Shown in pieces: positions 1-4,129 of a DNA stretch of 5,672 nt. The DNA lies in assembly GCA_022560715.1 (NCBI GenBank), contig JADFSQ010000152.1, positions 1 to 5,672 on the forward strand, given 5' to 3'. The first letter of the stretch is position 1. Each line of letters opens with the position of its first letter. A model generated the notes under the pieces. That model was not told the DNA's origin and did not search any database. It saw nothing but the letters and a program-made list of their open reading frames with translations. This DNA is from Bacteroidota bacterium. Its GTDB lineage: Bacteria; Bacteroidota; Bacteroidia; Flavobacteriales; Flavobacteriaceae. The position numbers and the translations under genes are program-made.

Positions 1-97
1 AACCCTATCTTTTCAAATATAGCCAAAAAAAAAAAATGATTTGCAATTTTTTAAGTAAAATATTTTAAAATACCCTCTAAACCCTTACCAATAAAGG
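1..97. other. Non-coding AT-rich left edge
   Basis: No convincing reading frame is present. The stretch contains a run of 12 A residues (25-36) and several ACCCT-like words. It may be host sequence flanking the insertion sequence or the outer end of that element. A TATAGCCAA word near 18-26 weakly resembles the reverse complement of 1270-1284 (see rejected items), but not well enough to call a terminal repeat. Confidence 0.4.
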
Positions 98-142
98 AAA
101 GTACGGTAAAACCGTAATGTTGTTACGGTTTTACCGTACTTT
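98..142. repeat. Perfect 20-bp inverted repeat with nested palindromes
   Basis: Bases 98-117 and 123-142 are exact reverse complements around a 5-base loop (TGTTG). Each arm also contains its own palindrome, TACGGT-N3-ACCGTA, so the element holds four ACGGT/ACCGT half-sites and could fold either as one long stem or as two small ones. It lies about 145 bases before the transposase start. It could be an operator, a transcription block protecting the insertion sequence, or a subterminal structure of the element. Its symmetry is seen directly; its function is inferred. Confidence 0.85.
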
Positions 143-231
143 GTAGAGTATCACTGAGCTGAGCAAGTGTTTTTGTTTTCTTTTAATAAAGGCTTAATAG
201 CCAAAAATAGTTGGTAAAAACCTGCGTAAGC

Positions 232-239
232 TTTATAAA
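232..239 (+). promoter_or_regulatory. Possible TATA box for the transposase
   Basis: The octamer TTTATAAA fits an archaeal TATA box. A spacing of about 26 bases would place transcription start near 261, inside the left arm of the hairpin at 254-283. A transcript from this promoter would therefore lack part of the left arm, whereas a read-through transcript would carry the whole hairpin. The box is a short AT-rich word in AT-rich DNA, so confidence is limited. Confidence 0.35.
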
Positions 240-253
240 CAAAGGTCTTAGCG

Positions 254-283
254 AAGTTTATTGAAATCAGTTTCAATAAACTT
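254..283 (+). terminator. 13-bp hairpin plus T-tract at the transposase start
   Basis: Bases 254-266 pair perfectly with 271-283 around a TCAG loop, and the right arm runs into a T-tract (282-288) that reaches the proposed TTG start at 287. The layout is that of a factor-independent terminator. It would also bury the translation start in any transcript entering from upstream. Insertion sequences of other families (IS10 and IS50 are known examples) use such structures to stop external transcription from raising transposase levels. That role is inferred here from position and shape. Confidence 0.6.
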
Positions 284-286
284 TTT

Positions 287-1267
287 TTGTTGGATGAAAA
301 CATCAAAAAAAAGCGATGTTGGGCTTGTAATAGTCTCAACACAATTAAATGGGGTAAACAACAAAACAAGCAGCGTTTTAAGTGTAAAGATTGTGGTATT
401 TTATTTACTTCCAGAAATGTATCTGTAAGTAAGTCTAATAGATTTATTTGGTTTGAAAGGTGGGTTATAGCAAGACGAACTATAGGCCAATTAGTTAAAG
501 AAAGTGGATATTCCAAAAGAACTTTAAAAAGGTATTTTACTTGGTATTTGTCAAAGCCACCAATTCTATCCATTTATCCTTCAGAAAAAGTAAATTTACT
601 GATTGATGGTACTTATTTCAGTAATGGTATTTGTTTGGTTTTATATAGAGATTCCACTATCAAATTCACTCAACTTTATCGTTTCTCTGATAGGGAACAT
701 TACACTGAAATTAAAGAAGATTTACAGAACCTTTTAAATTTAGGAGTTCAGATAGAAAGTGTTACTTCAGATGGGCACAGGTCTATTTTAAAAGCAGTTA
801 AGGAGGTTTTACCAAATGCCATATTACAACGATGTTTAGTGCATATTCAAAGGGATTGCAGGGTTTGGTCAACTAAAAACCCTAAAAGCTTTGCTGGATA
901 TGATTTAAAACAAATAACATCTAAAATGCACACTATTAAGACTCATCATCAGTTAAGTCTATGGCTTTTAGAACTTCAAAATTGGTATATTGAATATCAA
1001 GATTACATTAATGAAAAAAGTTATAATAGTGAAACTCAAAGGTATTGGTTTACACATAAAATGGTCAGAATATCCTTTATGACTATTAAAAGGGCTTTAC
1101 CCAATATGTTTCATTATTTAGATAATCCTAAAATACCAAAATCAACCAATTCCATTGAATCATTTTTTGGTCATATGAAAGGTCATTTAAACATCCATCG
1201 TGGTCTTTCATACAAACATAGAAAGCAATATTCAATGTGGTATCTGTACTTCAAAAACAAGATGTAG
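287..1267 (+). CDS. Zinc-ribbon DDE transposase, Mutator/IS256-like
   Basis: This is a transposase of the Mutator-like (IS256/IS1249-type) group, which cuts and rejoins DNA at the ends of its insertion sequence. An N-terminal zinc ribbon is visible (C11, C14, C33, C36), followed by a helix-turn-helix-like stretch at about residues 62-88. The DDE catalytic residues are probably D107 (in LLIDGTYF), D162 (in VTSDGH) and E291 (in NSIESFFG). A CLVH motif (C183, H186) sits between the second and third, as is usual in this superfamily. The 326-residue length and intact motifs suggest a functional protein. No in-frame ATG exists before about residue 214, so translation probably starts at TTG 287 or 290. 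The frame is open back to 239 without an ATG. The start lies immediately after a hairpin and T-tract, suggesting restrained expression. The family is certain; the exact subgroup is less so. Confidence 0.9.
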   Translation: MLDENIKKKRCWACNSLNTIKWGKQQNKQRFKCKDCGILFTSRNVSVSKSNRFIWFERWVIARRTIGQLVKESGYSKRTLKRYFTWYLSKPPILSIYPSEKVNLLIDGTYFSNGICLVLYRDSTIKFTQLYRFSDREHYTEIKEDLQNLLNLGVQIESVTSDGHRSILKAVKEVLPNAILQRCLVHIQRDCRVWSTKNPKSFAGYDLKQITSKMHTIKTHHQLSLWLLELQNWYIEYQDYINEKSYNSETQRYWFTHKMVRISFMTIKRALPNMFHYLDNPKIPKSTNSIESFFGHMKGHLNIHRGLSYKHRKQYSMWYLYFKNKM

Positions 1268-1285
1268 GTTTTATTGGCCATAAAA

Positions 1286-1339
1286 CTTACCAGTAATAAA
1301 AAAGGACCTCTCTCAAAGTCCTTTTCATTACTGTATAAG
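1286..1339. terminator. Long imperfect hairpin after the transposase
   Basis: The core stem pairs 1300-1307 with 1318-1325 (8 bp) around a 10-base loop. Beyond a small internal mismatch it is extended by 1291-1297 with 1327-1333 (CAGTAAT/ATTACTG) and then by CTTA/TAAG (1286-1289 with 1336-1339). It starts 19 bases after the transposase stop, so it may end the transposase transcript or belong to the right end of the element. The core right arm ends in TTTT but a long U-tract is lacking. Confidence 0.6.
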
Positions 1340-1340
1340 A

Positions 1341-1397
1341 TTAATCCTATCGCTAATAAGTTGCTCCTCAGCAGAGCTTATGTCCTTTTTGGATTAA
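1341..1397. repeat. Second structured inverted repeat
   Basis: An outer 7-bp stem (TTAATCC 1341-1347 with GGATTAA 1391-1397) encloses an inner arm formed by ATAAG (1356-1360) with CTTAT (1377-1381) and TGCT (1362-1365) with AGCA (1370-1373) around a CCTC tetraloop. It directly follows the previous hairpin. The word GTCCTTTTT at 1382-1390 is a second possible partner for AAAAAGGAC at 1299-1307, so the two structures could compete. It is not a tRNA: there is no recognisable T-arm or acceptor/CCA layout. It may be a structured RNA or element-end structure; its function is unknown. Confidence 0.45.
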
Positions 1398-1499
1398 CTC
1401 GAGGAAGATAAAAAATATTTTACAGAAAAACACCAACTATTTTTGGCACCATTACCCGAAAAACCAATCAAGGAATATGAGCTTAATAAAAAGATGTGA
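1398..1499 (+). pseudogene. Possible 3' remnant of an unidentified gene
   Basis: A stretch of 33 codons ending in TGA reads like ordinary protein (for example FLAPLPEKPIKEYELNKK) but has no start codon and is closed upstream by an in-frame TAA. A second open frame ending at TAA 1409-1411 (with INPIANKLLLSRAYVLFG) abuts it, so the two could be one frame split by a frameshift. No family is recognised. It may instead be chance open frame in non-coding DNA. Confidence 0.2.
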
Positions 1500-1632
1500 A
1501 GAATAATTTTTTTTAGTATTAATGAGTAATAATGATTCTATAAGAAATAAATATATAAACCTACTTAAAGATGTATAATTTACTATAAAAATAAAAGTTA
1601 TATTTAATAAATTGCCACTCTAAATTCAATAA
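1500..1632. other. AT-rich upstream region of the reductase
   Basis: Very AT-rich, with no reading frame and no Shine-Dalgarno sequence. Several TATA-like words occur (around 1552-1558, 1583-1590 and 1598-1610). The last lies at a suitable distance for transcription starting at or just before the reductase start at 1633. Confidence 0.4.
1598..1610 (+). promoter_or_regulatory. Possible TATA box of the reductase gene
   Basis: TTATATTTAATAA lies 23-35 bases before the ATG at 1633. With the box at TTTAATAA the midpoint is about 26 bases from the start, which would give a leaderless transcript as proposed for the genes to the right. The region is so AT-rich that other words could serve. Confidence 0.3.
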
Positions 1633-2631
1633 ATGTTTATGAAACATTATGTAGCATCAAATACCCGTTACAATTCAATGACATATAGAAGGTGTGGACA
1701 GAGTGGCTTATTGCTTCCTGAACTTTCTTTGGGGTTATGGCACAATTTTGGTAATGTTGATAATTATAAAACGAGTAAGCAAATATTACATACTGCCTTT
1801 GATAAAGGCATAACCCATTTTGATTTGGCTAATAACTACGGACCACCTCCAGGTTCAGCTGAAGAAAACTTTGGTAAAATTTTGAAAGAAAGCTTTTTGC
1901 CATATAGAGATGAACTCATTATTTCGACTAAAGCAGGTTGGGACATGTGGCCTGGTCCTTATGGAGATTTTGGTTCAAGAAAATATTTGATTGCCAGTTT
2001 GGATCAAAGTTTAATGCGAATGGGATTAGATTATGTAGATATTTTCTACCATCACCGTCCAGACAATGATACTCCTATAGAGGAAAGTATGGGAGCATTA
2101 AACCAAATCGTGAATCAAGGTAAAGCTTTGTATGTTGGGATTTCATCCTATAGTGCAGAAGAGACTTTAAAGGCTTCAAAAATCCTGAAAAAGTTAGGCA
2201 CTCCTTGTTTAATTCATCAGCCTAGATATAATATGATAGATAAATGGGTTGAAAATGGGTTACTTGATGTTTTAGATAGTGAAGGTATTGGTTGCATTCC
2301 GTTTTCCCCTTTAGAACAAGGCATATTAACTAGTAAATATTTGAAGGGTATTCCTAAAAACTCTAGAGCAGCAAAAAGCACAGGGTTTTTGCAAGAAAGC
2401 CAAGTTAATCAAGAAGTAATTAAAAAAGTTATCAAGTTAAATGAAGTCGCAAAAAAAAGAGGGCAAAGTTTGGCGCAAATGGCAATAGCTTGGTTATTAA
2501 AAGACGACAAAGTTACTTCGGTATTAATTGGTGTAAGTAGCGAAAAACAACTATTAGATAATCTAGGGGCTTTAAATAATTTAGAATTTTCAGTTTCTGA
2601 ATTAGTTACAATCGAAACACTTTTAAAATAA
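1633..2631 (+). CDS. gpr: Aldo/keto reductase, L-glyceraldehyde 3-phosphate reductase type
   Basis: This is an NADPH-dependent aldo/keto reductase of the Gpr/YghZ group. E. coli YghZ reduces L-glyceraldehyde 3-phosphate and other aldehydes such as methylglyoxal, a detoxifying role in the cytosol. The TIM-barrel sequence is complete. The catalytic tetrad is D64 and Y69 (in HFDLANNYGPPP), K100 (in ISTKAG) and H141 (in DIFYHHRPD). The C-terminal cofactor-binding region is marked by SVLIGVSS and following residues. Its 332 residues compare with about 346 in E. coli, which has an extra C-terminal tail. The start at 1633 keeps the N-terminal extension (MKHYVASNTRYN-) that matches the family; 1639 is an alternative ATG, while 1678 would lose it. 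No Shine-Dalgarno is present. It stands alone between the insertion sequence and a regulator remnant, and reads like a bacterial acquisition, which is inference. Substrate is assigned by family only. Confidence 0.93.
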   Translation: MFMKHYVASNTRYNSMTYRRCGQSGLLLPELSLGLWHNFGNVDNYKTSKQILHTAFDKGITHFDLANNYGPPPGSAEENFGKILKESFLPYRDELIISTKAGWDMWPGPYGDFGSRKYLIASLDQSLMRMGLDYVDIFYHHRPDNDTPIEESMGALNQIVNQGKALYVGISSYSAEETLKASKILKKLGTPCLIHQPRYNMIDKWVENGLLDVLDSEGIGCIPFSPLEQGILTSKYLKGIPKNSRAAKSTGFLQESQVNQEVIKKVIKLNEVAKKRGQSLAQMAIAWLLKDDKVTSVLIGVSSEKQLLDNLGALNNLEFSVSELVTIETLLK

Positions 2632-2672
2632 ATGTAAAAAGAATTTTCCCCTGAAATTAACAAATATTTTTC

Positions 2673-2696
2673 AACCAATATATTAAGTATTTGGTT
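2673..2696. terminator. Small hairpin between convergent genes
   Basis: AACCAA (2673-2678) pairs with TTGGTT (2691-2696), with partial extension TA/TA inside. It lies between the end of the reductase (2631) and the end of the opposing regulator fragment (2710) and is followed on the plus strand by a T-rich run, the usual archaeal termination signal. It may serve one or both directions, but the stem is short. Confidence 0.35.
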
Positions 2697-2709
2697 CTCT
2701 TATCTTATT

Positions 2710-2735
2710 TTAATATTTTTTATTAATATTTTTTA
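2710..2735. repeat. Exact 13-bp tandem duplication
   Basis: The unit TTAATATTTTTTA occurs twice head to tail (2710-2722 and 2723-2735), followed by a partial third copy (TTAA). It forms the last codons and the stop of the regulator fragment on the minus strand. Because 13 is not a multiple of 3, a slip here would shift the frame. Removing one copy in silico still gives an early stop, so slippage alone does not explain the truncation. Confidence 0.8.
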
Positions 2736-2859
2736 TTAAATTATTAAGCCTATAGGTTGCTACCTCTCTACTTACTCCTATCTTCTTAGCTAATTGATTT
2801 GTAGGAGTTCTTGAGTTCAGAGTTAACTCTGTAAGTAATTTTTGGTCTTTTTTATCCAT
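2710..2859 (-). CDS. Truncated Lrp/AsnC-family regulator (HTH only)
   Basis: This 49-residue frame begins MDKKDQKLLTELTLNSR and continues through QLAKKIGVSREVATYRLNNL, the winged-helix-turn-helix of the Lrp/AsnC family. Helix 1 is at about residues 3-14, helix 2 at 19-27, and the recognition helix at 30-43. The wording (LNSR, AKK, SREV, YRL) matches the version common in DPANN archaea, where a linker starting GIIKGFYT and a ligand-binding RAM domain normally follow, giving about 150 residues or more. Here the frame stops directly after the HTH, inside a 13-bp tandem repeat, and no RAM coding sequence was found in any frame beyond. It is either a truncated pseudogene or a mini-regulator that binds DNA without sensing a ligand. 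Its own TATA box is well placed for a leaderless start at 2859. It is divergent from the membrane-protein gene at 2954. Confidence 0.75.
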   Translation of the reverse strand: MDKKDQKLLTELTLNSRTPTNQLAKKIGVSREVATYRLNNLIKNINKKY

Positions 2860-2882
2860 ATCTTACTATAATGAAATAATAC

Positions 2883-2890
2883 CATATAAA
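2883..2890 (-). promoter_or_regulatory. TATA box of the Lrp/AsnC fragment
   Basis: On the minus strand this reads TTTATATG, with its midpoint 27.5 bases from the ATG at 2859, the spacing expected for an archaeal promoter starting transcription at the A of the ATG. The purine-rich TATAGAAGGA just upstream could be the BRE element. Confidence 0.6.
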
Positions 2891-2920
2891 TCCTTCTATA
2901 TAGTAAAAAATATAGGAAGA
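2891..2920. promoter_or_regulatory. Putative operator/BRE inverted repeat between divergent promoters
   Basis: Two 10-base arms, TCCTTCTATA (2891-2900) and TATAGGAAGA (2911-2920), match as an inverted repeat at 8 of 10 positions with a 10-base spacer, so their centres lie 20 bases (about two helical turns) apart. Each arm sits directly upstream of one of the two opposing TATA boxes, where the BRE for transcription factor B is expected. The symmetry fits either paired BREs or a dimer operator for the HTH protein encoded next door. The arrangement is seen; the binding is inferred. Confidence 0.5.
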
Positions 2921-2923
2921 AGT

Positions 2924-2933
2924 TTTATATATA
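2924..2933 (+). promoter_or_regulatory. TATA box of the membrane protein/phosphatase operon
   Basis: TTTATATATA has its midpoint 25.5 bases before the ATG at 2954. No Shine-Dalgarno precedes that ATG, so a leaderless transcript is likely. This is the clearest archaeal promoter in the window. Confidence 0.7.
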
Positions 2934-2953
2934 CTATGGTTTACTACTAAACT

Positions 2954-3349
2954 ATGACAAACAAACTGAAAAGAATAGGGAGAGATATAGCAGAAATTGT
3001 AGCCATGGTTCCACTAGGTGCTGGAGCAGCAGTAGTTGGGAGTCATATAATCCCCCATGTGTACGCAGAATCTCAACAAGATGATCCACGTTCTCCACTC
3101 CAAAAAAAGGCAGAGATTATTTTTAAAGATGCTTTAAAGATTGCATGTAAGAGAATAATTATCATAGACCAAATAAAAATGGCGGCACTTTATACTGGTG
3201 GACTTGCTGGGATTGTTGGAGAGTGTGCAGCTTATTATACCCTTGCGAGAGAAACTCACCCAGCAGTATTGGCAATACCTGTAGCCACTAATTTAGCTTC
3301 ATGGATGTATGAATCCTACAAAAGTAGAAGGGGGACAAATAGAAAATGA
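2954..3349 (+). CDS. Small membrane protein of unknown function
   Basis: Family not recognised. The 131-residue protein starts with a basic segment (K4, K6, R7, R10), followed by a hydrophobic stretch at about residues 13-37. A polar, charged part (39-75) separates this from two more hydrophobic segments at about 76-97 and 103-119, and the tail is basic (K123, R125, R126, R130, K131). The first segment ends in HVYA-ES and could be either a membrane anchor or a signal peptide cleaved near residue 38. A three-segment topology with the N-terminus inside is plausible. Transcription is probably leaderless from the TATA box at 2924. The stop codon overlaps the next gene's start (ATGA), so the two are very likely cotranscribed and translationally coupled, suggesting a joint role with the phosphatase. 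That link is inference. Confidence 0.8.
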   Translation: MTNKLKRIGRDIAEIVAMVPLGAGAAVVGSHIIPHVYAESQQDDPRSPLQKKAEIIFKDALKIACKRIIIIDQIKMAALYTGGLAGIVGECAAYYTLARETHPAVLAIPVATNLASWMYESYKSRRGTNRK

Positions 3350-4068
3350 AAACAGAAAGAAAAGTATTACTAATGGTAAGACACGGAGAACATGAAGATA
3401 ATGTTCTCAATCCAGAGTCAATTGCGAATCTATGTAGAAATGCGGGAGGATCTCTAACAGACTATGTAAGAGAGCATGGTATAAAACCAGAAGGTACTCT
3501 AATTAGACATAGTGATGAGGTACGTACAAACTACACTGGAAAAGCTGTAATCGCCGGAGCGTTGGGATTAACCCCTGTACCACAATCACAACAAGATTTA
3601 GACGCTTTATCTTTCGACGGAATTGATATAAGGGAGGACGGAAGATTGAGCTTTAGCGATACAAGGTTCAATTGGGATGTTTTAAAAGAAGATCCTCCAG
3701 CATATCTTGCTAAATGGTTGGCAGATCCAAATGCAACAACATACGATGGAGTAGAGATAACACCTTATAGCGAAATCATAGGAGCAGGATATAGAACATT
3801 GCAAGATGCCCTTTTTGATCTTGTTAGTGGTAGAAAAGATCTTGGAGTGCTAGCTACACACGCCTCAGTTGTAGAGGGAATAGCAATCGCAGCAGTAAAT
3901 TCTACAAGAGATACTCCTGTGAGAGACTTCGATGAAATTGGAGGGTTATTTGATACAGAAGACTATGCAACTCTTGTCGTAGATTATACGCATGAAGGTT
4001 TTCCTAATGGTAGAAGATACATCGGGTCACTACAAAGAAACGGACAGGAATATCCAGTAGAATTATAA
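3346..4068 (+). CDS. Histidine phosphatase superfamily protein
   Basis: The N-terminal LLMVRHGEHEDN is the RHG motif of the histidine phosphatase (phosphoglycerate-mutase-like) superfamily. H13 is the phosphorylated nucleophile and R12 its phosphate-binding partner. The second arginine is probably R60, in HSDEVRTNYTG, matching the family's S-x3-R-x3-T pattern. The second catalytic histidine is H172 in VLATHASVVEG. An acidic proton donor lies between R60 and H172 (E143 is one candidate) but cannot be fixed by eye. The 240 residues form a complete single domain without signal peptide or membrane segment, so it is probably cytosolic. The substrate is unknown; small phosphometabolites are typical, and a mutase cannot be excluded. 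The start overlaps the previous stop by 4 bp, with a G-run at 3330-3334 as a possible weak Shine-Dalgarno. The unusual wording around R60 suggests a divergent subfamily. Confidence 0.85.
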   Translation: MKTERKVLLMVRHGEHEDNVLNPESIANLCRNAGGSLTDYVREHGIKPEGTLIRHSDEVRTNYTGKAVIAGALGLTPVPQSQQDLDALSFDGIDIREDGRLSFSDTRFNWDVLKEDPPAYLAKWLADPNATTYDGVEITPYSEIIGAGYRTLQDALFDLVSGRKDLGVLATHASVVEGIAIAAVNSTRDTPVRDFDEIGGLFDTEDYATLVVDYTHEGFPNGRRYIGSLQRNGQEYPVEL

Positions 4069-4100
4069 TCAAGCAGAGAAAATTCCGGAGAATAGTTAAG

Positions 4101-4108
4101 TTTTAAAA
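4101..4108 (+). promoter_or_regulatory. TATA box that decides the next start
   Basis: TTTTAAAA has its midpoint 25.5 bases before the ATG at 4130, the same spacing as at 2924/2954. This favours ATG 4130 over the in-frame GTG at 4121, and a promoter separate from the phosphatase operon. Confidence 0.5.
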
Positions 4109-4129
4109 CTAATTATAGATGTGAAGGAA

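Larger units (their letters stand above)
84..1339 (+). mobile_element. Insertion sequence carrying the DDE transposase (ends approximate)
   Basis: A single transposase gene is flanked on both sides by strong inverted repeats (98-142 and 1286-1339), and no other gene is present between them, as expected for a simple insertion sequence of about 1.2-1.3 kb. Each flanking hairpin is preceded by the same heptamer CTTACCA (84-90 and 1286-1292) followed by an AT-rich AATAAA-like word and GGA. Clear terminal inverted repeats with a target duplication could not be identified, so these limits are placeholders. Confidence 0.5.

Noticed and set aside
294..430. ATG at 294 as transposase start
   Set aside because: It is in a different frame from the zinc ribbon and DDE motifs and closes after about 45 codons; TTG 287/290 is in frame.
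151..573. Minus-strand open frame of 140 codons
   Set aside because: It lies antisense across the transposase start, zinc ribbon and upstream hairpins; the plus-strand frame has clear family motifs and this one has none.
18..1284. Terminal inverted repeats from TATAGCCAA (18-26) and the reverse complement of 1270-1284
   Set aside because: Roughly 12 of 14 positions match, but mostly A-runs; a similar word at about 197-207 fits nearly as well and no target duplication lies outside.
1341..1397. tRNA or known riboswitch
   Set aside because: No T-loop, anticodon arm or acceptor pattern, and no riboswitch core recognised.
2409..2678. Minus-strand open frame of 89 codons
   Set aside because: Mostly antisense to the reductase C-terminus, with no recognisable domain; checked as a possible continuation of the truncated regulator and it is not RAM-like.
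2710..2735. Simple slippage of the 13-bp repeat as the cause of the regulator truncation
   Set aside because: Deleting one copy still gives a stop within a few codons and no RAM-like sequence follows in any frame.
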